A stretch of DNA of 55,947 bases from Xenophilus sp. L33 (GTDB lineage: Bacteria; Pseudomonadota; Gammaproteobacteria; Burkholderiales; Burkholderiaceae_C), in assembly GCF_009765735.1 (NCBI RefSeq), contig NZ_LMUW01000104.1:6796-62742 (forward strand). Reading direction: 5' to 3'. A program made the position numbers and the translations under genes. Of this stretch, positions 1 to 7,071 are shown one piece after another. How positions within the stretch are numbered: the first letter of the stretch is position 1; each line of letters opens with the position of its first letter. Below the pieces are notes generated by a model that worked only from the letters and a program-made list of their open reading frames with translations, made no database searches and had not been told where the DNA came from.

Positions 1-14
1 TGGTTCATATTCAT
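1..14 (-). CDS. Start of a downstream gene, cut by the left edge
   Basis: On the minus strand an ATG at 14-12 overlaps the TGA of the ThDP gene (ATGA), and a second in-frame ATG at 8-6 has GAGG a few bases upstream. This looks like the start of a further gene of the same transcript, but only a few codons are inside the window and no product can be named. Confidence 0.3.
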
Positions 15-1738
15 GCCTCGAGGTCGTCGGCGTAGGGAACGAAATTGCGGTCTTCGAGACGTTCCGCCATGCGTCCCACGAAGCGCTGCGTGATCGGATG
101 CATCACCGCGGGATCGGTCATCACGTTGACGCAGGCCGGCCGGTTGGCGGCGAAGGCCCGCTCCAGCGCCGGCGCCAGGTCGGCCACGTCCTCGACGAAT
201 TCCGCATGGGCGCCGAAGCCGGCGGCCGCGAGGTCGTAGCGGGTACGGCCGAGGTCGCTCACCATCCGCTTGCCCTCGCCGTACATCAGGTCCTGGCCGT
301 GCGCCGACATGCCCCACATCTGGTCGTTGTTGATGACCACCACGACCGGCAGCCGGTGCCGCACCAGCGTGTCGAACTCCGCGAAGTTGAAGCCGACCGA
401 GCCGTCGCCGGTGAAGAGCAGCACGCGCCTGTCGGGGTTGGCGACCTGCGCGCCGACCGCCAGCGGCAGGCCTTCGCCCATCGAGCCGACATAGCCGTGG
501 CCGAGCCAGCGGCCGGGTGCGTCGCTGTGCGCGGTCATGTCGATCCAGGAATGCGATTCGCCGCCGTCCAGGCAGACCACCGCGTCGCGCGGCAGCGCCT
601 GGGCGACCGCCACCGCGAGGCGGTACGGATGCACCGCGCCGCTCTGCGTGTCGGCCACCGCCGCGTAGTTCTGCTTGGAGGCCGCGCCGACCGCGCACAG
701 GCGCTTCGCCCATTCGCGGGTGTCGGGCAGCGGGCTGGCCTCGGTGGCGGCGAGCAACGCGCGCAGCGCTTCGCCGCAGTCGGCCGCCACCGCCAGGTCG
801 ACCTCGCGGATGCGGCCGATGTCGCCCGCATCGACGTCGACCTGCACGATCTTCGCGTCGTCCGGCAGGAAGGACTTGCGGCGGCCGCCGGTGTAGATGC
901 CGAAGCGCGCGCCCAGCACCAGCAGCAGGTCGGGCACCAGGCCCTGCCCCTTCGCCGGCGCCAGCGTGGCGTAGCCGCGGCCCCACAGCGGGTGGTCGGA
1001 AGGCAGCACGCCGCGCGACTTGGCATTGGTCAGCACCGGGATGCCCGAGCGCTCGGCGAAGGTGCGCAACTCGGCCGCGCAACCGGCATAGAGGGTGCCG
1101 CCGCCGGCGAGGATCACCGGCCGCTTCGAGCCCCGCAGCAGCTCGACCATGCGGGCCACGACCTGCGCGTTCGGCGCCGGGCGCGTGGGCGCGTTGTCGC
1201 CGTCGAGGTAGCGCACCTCGCTCTCCTCGATCAGGCCGAACATGATGTCGATCGGCACCTCGACATAGACCGGACCCGGCTTGCCGCTGGTGGCCTTGCG
1301 GATCGCCTGCCCCACCATGTCGGCCAGCCGGTTGATGTGCGGCACCTGCACCGCGTATTTGGTGACCGAGCGCATGACCGCCATCTGGTCGACGCCGCCG
1401 TTGACCGGCAGCGAGTCGATGTCCTGCAGCGGCGCGCAGCCGCCGATGACCAGCATCGGCACGCAGTCGGCCAGCGCGTTCGCGATCGGCGAGACCACGT
1501 TGGTGATGCCGCCGCCCGCGGTCACCATTGCCACGCCGACGCGGCCGGTGCTGCGCGCGTAGGCGGACGCGGCGAAGCCGGCCGCCTGCTCGTGGCGCGT
1601 GTCGACGATGCGGATGCCGTGGTCGCGCGCGGCCTGGTAGGCCGAGTCGAGATGGCCGCCGTGCAGGGTGAATGCGGTGTCGACATGGAAGTGCCGCAGC
1701 ACCTCGACCAGAACCTGACCGCCGTTGAGTTTTGCCAA
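11..1738 (-). CDS. ThDP-dependent enzyme, acetolactate synthase / 2-hydroxyacyl-CoA lyase-like
   Basis: This 575-residue protein has the three-domain layout of the thiamine-diphosphate decarboxylase/lyase superfamily. The N-terminal pyrimidine-binding domain carries the activating glutamate (E50, in RHEQAAGFAA). The C-terminal domain has the ThDP/Mg motif, with GDG at 444-446 and NN at 470-471. Such enzymes make or break C-C bonds next to a carbonyl, acting on 2-keto acids or 2-hydroxyacyl-CoAs in the cytosol. The substrate cannot be read from sequence, and benzoylformate decarboxylase-like or oxalyl-CoA decarboxylase-like roles are possible. A candidate TetR operator lies upstream at 1831-1844, and TetR genes follow. 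Confidence is high for the superfamily and low for the reaction. Confidence 0.85.
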   Translation of the reverse strand: MAKLNGGQVLVEVLRHFHVDTAFTLHGGHLDSAYQAARDHGIRIVDTRHEQAAGFAASAYARSTGRVGVAMVTAGGGITNVVSPIANALADCVPMLVIGGCAPLQDIDSLPVNGGVDQMAVMRSVTKYAVQVPHINRLADMVGQAIRKATSGKPGPVYVEVPIDIMFGLIEESEVRYLDGDNAPTRPAPNAQVVARMVELLRGSKRPVILAGGGTLYAGCAAELRTFAERSGIPVLTNAKSRGVLPSDHPLWGRGYATLAPAKGQGLVPDLLLVLGARFGIYTGGRRKSFLPDDAKIVQVDVDAGDIGRIREVDLAVAADCGEALRALLAATEASPLPDTREWAKRLCAVGAASKQNYAAVADTQSGAVHPYRLAVAVAQALPRDAVVCLDGGESHSWIDMTAHSDAPGRWLGHGYVGSMGEGLPLAVGAQVANPDRRVLLFTGDGSVGFNFAEFDTLVRHRLPVVVVINNDQMWGMSAHGQDLMYGEGKRMVSDLGRTRYDLAAAGFGAHAEFVEDVADLAPALERAFAANRPACVNVMTDPAVMHPITQRFVGRMAERLEDRNFVPYADDLEA

Positions 1739-1830
1739 GGGAATCTCCAGAACACGAACCGCGTCGTCTCGCGGCGTCGAGGAAAAAGACAGGGCATCGA
1801 TGCACCCTGCCGCGTTGCGCTCGACTTTAA

Positions 1831-1844
1831 GTAAACGCGTTCAC
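1831..1844. promoter_or_regulatory. Candidate TetR operator upstream of the ThDP gene
   Basis: GTAAACGCGTTCAC is an imperfect palindrome with one mismatched pair, about 95 bp upstream of the ThDP start codon. It matches 11 of 14 positions of CTACACGTGTTCAC at 2568-2581 between the two divergent TetR genes. One or both TetR proteins may therefore control the ThDP gene as well as themselves. Confidence 0.5.
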
Positions 1845-1865
1845 TAATGTGATCCGTAGTTTCCC

Positions 1866-2495
1866 CTAGGCAAGCCGCGCCCAGTGTTCGAGCAGCGCGT
1901 CGACCACCGTTTCCACCATCGGTTCGGTGGCCGTCCAGTTCATGCTCGAGGTCGCGCGCGGGAAGGCGATCGTGCCGTGCGCGGCGGCGATCAGCGTGTC
2001 GACGGCGGCCGCGGTCGCGAGCGGCCGCCGCGGCAGTGCGGCAAGGTACGCGTCGACGATACGGGTGTAGAGCGCCAGCGATCGCACGACGCTGTCGGAG
2101 CGGCCGAAGGGAAGGCCGTCGGCGGCCTCGATCGGCGCGCGACCCGGTGCACCGGAGAACAGCACGTCGAAATGATCCGGATGGTCGAGCCAGTAGCGCG
2201 CGGCCGTAAGGATCACGGTGCGCACCCGCTGCGCCGGATCGTCGACCTGCGCCGCGGCCGCTTCCATCGCATCGGTGGCTGCGTTCATGTCGCGTTCGCG
2301 CACCGCCGCCCAGAGCGCGCGCTGGTCGGCGAAATACTGGTAGATGAGCGCCGGCGAATAGCCGGCCTCCGCCGCCACGCGACGCAGCGACAGCGCCGCC
2401 GACGGCGGTCCGTTCAAGAGCCGCCGGCCGGCGTCGATGAAGGCCTGCCGCACCTGGCCGCGCTTGGCATCGCTGTAGGAGCGCCGGCCGGTCAT
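1866..2495 (-). CDS. TetR/AcrR-family transcriptional regulator
   Basis: This 209-residue protein has an N-terminal TetR helix-turn-helix (about residues 10-60, with LSLRRVAAEAGYSPALIYQYF) and a C-terminal ligand domain. It is a clear paralogue of the divergent TetR at 2675-3337. Both share the DG-hydrophobic-PFGRS motif, HGTIAFP and a similar C-terminal helix. It lies upstream of the ThDP gene on the same strand, so it probably represses a ThDP-containing transcript. The effector is unknown, though acyl-CoA-type ligands are common in this subgroup. Confidence 0.88.
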   Translation of the reverse strand: MTGRRSYSDAKRGQVRQAFIDAGRRLLNGPPSAALSLRRVAAEAGYSPALIYQYFADQRALWAAVRERDMNAATDAMEAAAAQVDDPAQRVRTVILTAARYWLDHPDHFDVLFSGAPGRAPIEAADGLPFGRSDSVVRSLALYTRIVDAYLAALPRRPLATAAAVDTLIAAAHGTIAFPRATSSMNWTATEPMVETVVDALLEHWARLA

Positions 2496-2567
2496 CGCGG
2501 CGCGAGGCTCGTGTCCGGCAACGAGAGAGGCATCGATCGAGCGCGTTGGGCAAAACCCGATTTTTAT

Positions 2568-2581
2568 CTACACGTGTTCAC
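2568..2581. promoter_or_regulatory. Candidate TetR operator in the divergent TetR-TetR intergenic region
   Basis: The 179-bp gap between the two TetR starts holds CTACACGTGTTCAC, which contains the perfect palindrome ACACGTGT at 2570-2577. It matches the site at 1831-1844 at 11 of 14 positions. A TATACT hexamer at 2644-2649 could be the -10 of the plus-strand TetR gene. Confidence 0.5.
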
Positions 2582-2674
2582 TTATTCTCAGGGATTACCC
2601 CGCCGAAGCGACTTCGGCGCGCACCACCGCCGATGGCCCCGCCTATACTTTCCCCGCATGAACCTCGCCGCGCC

Positions 2675-3337
2675 ATGAGTTTTCGCCAACCCCAGAACGA
2701 AGTGCTGAGCCGCGCCCGGTCGGCCGAAGACAAGGCCAGGGTCCGCGAAGCCTTCATCGCCGCCGGCCGCAAGCTGCTGACCGAAGGCGATCCGTCGAAG
2801 CTGTCGCTGCGCATGATCGCGGCCGAAGCCGGCTATGCGCCGGGCGCCATCTACAACTACTTCCACGACCAGCAGGACCTGTTCTTCCACATCCGCGAGC
2901 ACGACATGCATGCGGCAACCGATTCGCTGCGCCAGTTGATCTCGCACACTCGCGACCCGGCCAAGCGGGTGCAGAAGCTCTTCATCGGCGCGGCGGACCA
3001 TTGGCTCGCGCACATGGACGAGTTCCTGGTGATCTTCCCGGCACCGGCGCTGCGCGACCCCAGTCCTCCGGCGGATGGGGTTCCCTTCGGCCGCTCGCCG
3101 GTGGTGACCGAGAGCCTGCAGCTCTACTACGACACGGTCGACGAATTCTTCAAGTCGCTCAAGCGGCCGCCGATGCCCGCGCGCCTGGCCACCGACCTCC
3201 TGATCGCGGCGGTGCACGGCACCATCGCCTTCCCGTGCATGACCCGGACCATGGAATGGTCCGACACACGCGCCATGGTCAAGCGACTGGTGACCACGCT
3301 GGTCGACCAGTGGGCGAGCGCACCTCGCGCAGGCTGA
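2675..3337 (+). CDS. TetR/AcrR-family transcriptional regulator (paralogue of the 1866-2495 gene)
   Basis: This protein of 220 residues has a TetR helix-turn-helix near residues 20-70 (LSLRMIAAEAGYAPGAIYNYF) and a C-terminal ligand-binding domain with DGVPFGRS and HGTIAFP, both shared with the divergent neighbour. I chose the ATG at 2675 because the longer frame reads through the operator and likely promoter. An in-frame ATG at 2633 is an alternative. The two genes look like a duplicated regulator pair that has diverged head to head. Confidence 0.88.
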   Translation: MSFRQPQNEVLSRARSAEDKARVREAFIAAGRKLLTEGDPSKLSLRMIAAEAGYAPGAIYNYFHDQQDLFFHIREHDMHAATDSLRQLISHTRDPAKRVQKLFIGAADHWLAHMDEFLVIFPAPALRDPSPPADGVPFGRSPVVTESLQLYYDTVDEFFKSLKRPPMPARLATDLLIAAVHGTIAFPCMTRTMEWSDTRAMVKRLVTTLVDQWASAPRAG

Positions 3338-3403
3338 AGCGGCGCAGGGCTCCATCGCTGCCGCGGCCAATCGGCTGCACGCGGCTCCACATGACTACCG
3401 GAA

Positions 3404-3796
3404 CTACTGCGAAGAGCCGGAGCCCTTGCTCATCGAGCCGCCGCCGTTGCTCATGGCGCCGCTGTTGCTCATCGCGCCGGTGCCCATCTTCGAGCCGTTG
3501 CTGGCATTGGTGCCCGCGCCACCGGAACTGCCCGTGGCGCTAGACCCGCCACCGCTGCTGGTGCCGGCCGAGGTGCCCGCGCTGGTGCCGCTGGCCGAGC
3601 CGCCGCTGCCGGCACCGCCGGCGCCACCACCCGACGTGCCGGCGCTGGTGCCGCTGGCCGAGCCGCCGCCGCCCGCGCCGGAGCCGCTGCCACCCGCACC
3701 GCCCGCACCGCCACCCGCGCCGCCCGCCTGCGCGAAGGCGCCGGCCGAGCCGAGTGCGATGCCGAGTGCCAGGATCGTGGTTGTCAATCGCTTCAT
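3404..3796 (-). CDS. Secreted Gly/Ser/Ala-rich low-complexity protein
   Basis: This 130-residue protein starts with a signal peptide (MKRLTTTILALGIALGSAGA, cleavage likely after AFA). The mature part is almost entirely Gly, Ser, Ala and Thr, with a repeated unit of the form GSGGSASGTSAGTS. No cysteine or recognisable domain is present. The start is supported by GGAGAT just upstream; a longer frame has no such signal. It is probably a small exported, disordered protein. Annotators often leave such proteins hypothetical. The repeats make expansion or contraction between strains likely. Confidence 0.65.
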   Translation of the reverse strand: MKRLTTTILALGIALGSAGAFAQAGGAGGGAGGAGGSGSGAGGGGSASGTSAGTSGGGAGGAGSGGSASGTSAGTSAGTSSGGGSSATGSSGGAGTNASNGSKMGTGAMSNSGAMSNGGGSMSKGSGSSQ

Positions 3797-3922
3797 GTCA
3801 TATCTCCGTGGGTTGAATGAAGCGATCAATAGGCGACGGGCGCGGCTGTGCACCTGTGCGCGGCTTCCGCCGGCTGCTGTGGGCGCTCCCCTACGGTGCG
3901 CGACGCACCACGCCGGACCCGG

Positions 3923-4459
3923 TCAGGCCTGGATCAGCCGCTCGACCAGCTTCGCCGCCATCTGCAGGCGCTTGAGTTCGAGGTCGCCGAAACGGCTGTT
4001 CGGCTCGAGCGTGAGGCAGCAGAGCGCGCCGTAGACGCTGCCGTCCTCGCGGGTGACCGGCACGCCGAGGTAGGAGCCGATGGGGAAGCCCTGGTCCGGC
4101 AGCGGCTGGGTGGCGCGCAGCGACGGCAGGTCGGCGATCACGTTCGGCAGGCGGCCGTCCAGCAGCCGCTGGCACAGGGTGTCTTCCAGCCGCCTGGGCT
4201 CGCCGCGGCTGGTCAGGGCCTGCATGAGCGGCGGCGGCACCGCGCCGGCGCAGCCGTGGCGCACCACGCGGAAGCCCTCGACGAACTCCGACACGAAGAC
4301 GACGTCCATGCCCAGGTGGTCGCGGATCAGCGCCAGCAGGTCCTGGATGGCCGCGTCCATCGCGCTGTGCCGCGAGTCGGCGGTGGCGATGCGAAGGGTG
4401 GAGAGTCGTTCCTCGAACGACTCGGTGGGTGCGGCCGGTGGCCTGTTCTCGTGGCTCAT
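3923..4459 (-). CDS. GAF-domain protein
   Basis: The protein is about 178 residues and consists of one GAF domain: a central block IGSYLGVPVTREDGSVYGALC and a final helix DLELKRLQMAAKLVERLI are typical of free-standing GAF sensors. GAF domains bind small ligands or cyclic nucleotides and often dimerise; there is no attached output domain here. The start is uncertain. ATG at 4459 (MSHENR) is preferred, while 4498 gives 13 more residues of low-quality sequence. A palindromic operator sits just upstream at 4519-4536. Confidence 0.75.
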   Translation of the reverse strand: MSHENRPPAAPTESFEERLSTLRIATADSRHSAMDAAIQDLLALIRDHLGMDVVFVSEFVEGFRVVRHGCAGAVPPPLMQALTSRGEPRRLEDTLCQRLLDGRLPNVIADLPSLRATQPLPDQGFPIGSYLGVPVTREDGSVYGALCCLTLEPNSRFGDLELKRLQMAAKLVERLIQA

Positions 4460-4518
4460 CTGCGTTTCCGTTGGGGCTTCGAAACCCATCTTACGCATCG
4501 GCGCAGGCGGCCAGGGTC

Positions 4519-4536
4519 ATTAGGAAGCTACCTAAT
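4519..4536. promoter_or_regulatory. 18-bp palindromic candidate operator upstream of the GAF gene
   Basis: Arms ATTAGG (4519-4524) and CCTAAT (4531-4536) flank AAGCTA, so 16 of 18 positions are self-complementary. It lies between the end of the PrpD-like gene and the GAF start, where a promoter would be expected. The binding protein is unknown. Confidence 0.45.
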
Positions 4537-4586
4537 TCACGATTCGGTGGACAAAGACCGGGCACGCAGTCCTCCGGTCATGCGTC

Positions 4587-5972
4587 TCAGGCCAGGGACA
4601 ACGCACGCAACCAGTCCGCCACCGAACCGACGCTCGCCAACGAAGATGCCCGGTTGGCGAAATCGTCGAGCACCGCCGGCCGGATCACCGGCCCCGCCAG
4701 GCGGACGAACTTCTCGACGACCTGCGCGTCGGTGAGCGGTTCGCTCGGCGAGCCGCGCGGCGCGCTGAGCGATTCCTGGTCGCGCACCGTGCCGCCGTCG
4801 CGCACCACCACCTTGCACTGGTGATAGTGGGTCAACGCCGGATCCACTACCACCTGGATGCGCGCCATCGCGTCGACCACCTCGGGCCGCGCCAGGCCGG
4901 CCTCGACCTCGATGCTGTGCTCGGGCCGGATCACGTCCGCACCGCAGAGCGCCAGCGCGAGGCAGTACTGGAGGTGGAAGCGCGCGTCGTTCGGCGAGAT
5001 CGGCGGGCGCGACTTGCTCACCGTGTCGGCCGTGTAGCCGGGGATGTGCACGTCGAAGCGGCCGCGCGCCTGCTGCCCGGCATCCAGGCGCTGGCGCAGC
5101 TTGCCCATCGCGTCGACTGCCGAGTGCAGGTAGCCGCAGCAGGCGTGCAGCTTGCGGCGCGGCTGTCCGAGCGCCCATTGGTCGGTCCAGGGCGCGAGGT
5201 CGAGCTTCGGTGCGTCGGCCGCGGTCGCGAAGTAGCCGAGCTTGCTCTCGAGCAGCCGCAGCGGGCCGGTCATGCCGCGTTGTGCGTAGAGCGCGGCGGT
5301 CACGCCGGTCTCGCCCGGCTGGGCGCCGAAGAGCAGCGGCTTCATCGTGCCGCCGTCGCCGAAGATGACCTCGGCCGGGCACCAGCCGGCCATGGCGCCG
5401 GCGATCGCCATCGCGTGCGCGGTCTGCGCGTCGTCCAGGTCCAGCAGGCGCGCGGCCGCGGCCGCCGAGCCGATGGAGGACGGAATGCCCACTGGCACCA
5501 GCCCCATCTCGGTGAAGCGCCTGAGCGACGGATAGACCGCGCCGTAGACCCGCGTCGTGACCTCGATGCCGCGCACCACCGCCTCCAGCAGCGCCGCGCC
5601 GCTCGCGCCCCGCGACTCGGCCAGCGCCAGCGCCGCGGTGACGTTGCCGATGCTCGCGTGGCCGCCGATCAGGTCGTTCAGTTCGAGCACGTCGCCCAGG
5701 TAGCCGTTGATGCGGATCGCGGCGCCGACGCCGCGGCGCTCGGCGGTGCCGGGCACCGTGCAGGGAGTCGGCCCGGGTTCGGCCGGCACGCAGTCGAGGA
5801 TCAACCGCGCCTCGGCGGTGCGGGTGCCGGCGACGATGCAGCCGAGCGTGTCGAGCACGCACAGCGCGGCCTGGCGCTGGATCGCGGCCGGGATGCGGTC
5901 CAGCGTCAGCCGGTTGGCTTCCCGCGCCAGCACCGACAGTGACGCGCCCTCTTGCTTCGCTTCGTGGTTCAT
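4587..5972 (-). CDS. MmgE/PrpD-family protein
   Basis: This 461-residue protein belongs to the MmgE/PrpD fold, which includes 2-methylcitrate dehydratase, cis-aconitate decarboxylase and many unassigned enzymes. The all-alpha N-terminal domain has DTLGCIVAG and the family block GHASIGNVTAALALAESRGASG; the C-terminal part has the family segment near CCGYLHSAVDAM. The start at 5972 has GGAG upstream; a longer frame runs into the preceding gene. It is 13 bp downstream of a Bug receptor gene, a common arrangement in Burkholderiales, so it probably acts on the organic acid that the receptor captures. No other prp genes are near, so 2-methylcitrate is unlikely to be the substrate. Confidence 0.87.
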   Translation of the reverse strand: MNHEAKQEGASLSVLAREANRLTLDRIPAAIQRQAALCVLDTLGCIVAGTRTAEARLILDCVPAEPGPTPCTVPGTAERRGVGAAIRINGYLGDVLELNDLIGGHASIGNVTAALALAESRGASGAALLEAVVRGIEVTTRVYGAVYPSLRRFTEMGLVPVGIPSSIGSAAAAARLLDLDDAQTAHAMAIAGAMAGWCPAEVIFGDGGTMKPLLFGAQPGETGVTAALYAQRGMTGPLRLLESKLGYFATAADAPKLDLAPWTDQWALGQPRRKLHACCGYLHSAVDAMGKLRQRLDAGQQARGRFDVHIPGYTADTVSKSRPPISPNDARFHLQYCLALALCGADVIRPEHSIEVEAGLARPEVVDAMARIQVVVDPALTHYHQCKVVVRDGGTVRDQESLSAPRGSPSEPLTDAQVVEKFVRLAGPVIRPAVLDDFANRASSLASVGSVADWLRALSLA

Positions 5973-5985
5973 GGATGCTCCGGTT

Positions 5986-6951
5986 TCATTGCTTCTCGAT
6001 GCCGGCGGCCTTGACGATGGCTTCGTACTTGGCGGTCTCGCCGGCCAGGAGCTTGCGGTATTCGGCCGGCGACATGGTGATCGGGTCGATCGCGGCACTC
6101 TCGTAGATGCGGTGCATGTCCTCGGCGGCGACCGCCTTGGCCATCTCCTGGTGCAGGCGCTGGACGACCGCGTCGGGCGTGCCGGCCGGCGCGAGGATGC
6201 CGATCCAGCCGTTGAAGTCGAAGTCCTTGTAGCCCAGCTCCTGCATGGTCGGCAGGTCGGGCAGCGAAGGCGTGCGCTTGCCGCTCAGCACCGCGATTGG
6301 CCGGGTCTTGCCGGCCTGGATCATCCGGGTCGCCGAGCCGAGCGAATCGGGCGTGACCGTCAGTCGGCCGCCGATCAGGTCGTTCGCGGCCTCGGTCGGT
6401 CCCTTGTAGCTGACCGAGATCAGGTCGACCCCGGCCTGCATCTTGAGCGACTCCATCGCCAGCTGGTACAGCCCCGCCGAGTTGCCGTAGCTGAGCGTGC
6501 CCGGCGCCTTCTTCGCCGCGGCCACCAGGTCGGCCAGGCTGTGGTACGGCGACTCGGAGTTGACCAGCAGCACCAGCGTGGTCCCTGCTATCACCGCCAC
6601 CGGCTGGAAGTCCTTGAGCAGGTCGAAGGACGGCGCCTTGAGGATGGTCGCCGGCACCGCGGTCGACGACACCGAGCCGACCACCAGCGTGTAGCCGTCG
6701 GGCTTGGCCTTGGCGACGATGTCCATGCCGATGGTGCCGTTGGCACCGGGCCGGTTCTCCACCAGCACCGGCTGGCCCAGCGGCCCCTGGATGCGCTGCG
6801 CGACCGCGCGGGCCGCGATGTCGGTGGTGGCGCCGGGCGGGAACGGCACGATCATCCGGATCGGCTGCGTCGGCCAGGTCGACTGGGCGTGCGCGGCGAC
6901 CGCCAGAGCGGCGAGGACGGCGAAGGTGGCACGGCGGAGCAGCCCGGTCAT
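5986..6951 (-). CDS. Bug/TctC-family tripartite tricarboxylate transporter substrate-binding protein
   Basis: This 321-residue periplasmic receptor has an N-terminal signal peptide (MTGLLRRATFAVLAALAVAA, cleavage after HAQ) and the Bug signatures PIRMIVPFPPGATTD, ENRPGANGTIG and a C-terminal LPTMQELGY segment. Bug proteins bind carboxylated compounds for TctAB-type transporters, and many are orphans in Burkholderiales, as here (no TctA/TctB nearby). I use ATG 6951 because it has GGAG upstream and begins the signal peptide; the longer frame would translate the operator at 6995-7018. It is first in an operon with the PrpD-like gene. Confidence 0.92.
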   Translation of the reverse strand: MTGLLRRATFAVLAALAVAAHAQSTWPTQPIRMIVPFPPGATTDIAARAVAQRIQGPLGQPVLVENRPGANGTIGMDIVAKAKPDGYTLVVGSVSSTAVPATILKAPSFDLLKDFQPVAVIAGTTLVLLVNSESPYHSLADLVAAAKKAPGTLSYGNSAGLYQLAMESLKMQAGVDLISVSYKGPTEAANDLIGGRLTVTPDSLGSATRMIQAGKTRPIAVLSGKRTPSLPDLPTMQELGYKDFDFNGWIGILAPAGTPDAVVQRLHQEMAKAVAAEDMHRIYESAAIDPITMSPAEYRKLLAGETAKYEAIVKAAGIEKQ

Positions 6952-6994
6952 GGGCGGCTCCGGAAGGCGCTGTGGGGCATGGTCTCCGGCTTTG

Positions 6995-7018
6995 ATTGTA
7001 ATGGTCGGACCATACAAT
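6995..7018. promoter_or_regulatory. Candidate GntR/FadR-type operator upstream of the Bug receptor
   Basis: A perfect core TGGTC-G-GACCA lies at 7002-7012, inside longer nearly symmetric arms (ATTGT at 6995-6999, ACAAT at 7014-7018). This form is typical of FadR-subfamily GntR sites. No GntR gene is in the window, so the regulator would be encoded elsewhere. Confidence 0.5.
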
Positions 7019-7071
7019 ATCCGGGCCTTTGGCGCAATCGAACGCCACTGGGGGCGCCTTCGACCGGCATG

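Noticed and set aside
98..1834. Very long open frame antisense to the ThDP gene, and many similar frames elsewhere
   Set aside because: High GC makes long shadow frames common. These have Arg/Ala/His-rich sequence with no domains, and overlap a clear gene on the other strand.
4587..5972. Methylcitrate cycle (prpBCD) locus
   Set aside because: Only a PrpD-family protein is present; no PrpB or PrpC gene, and its partner is a Bug receptor.
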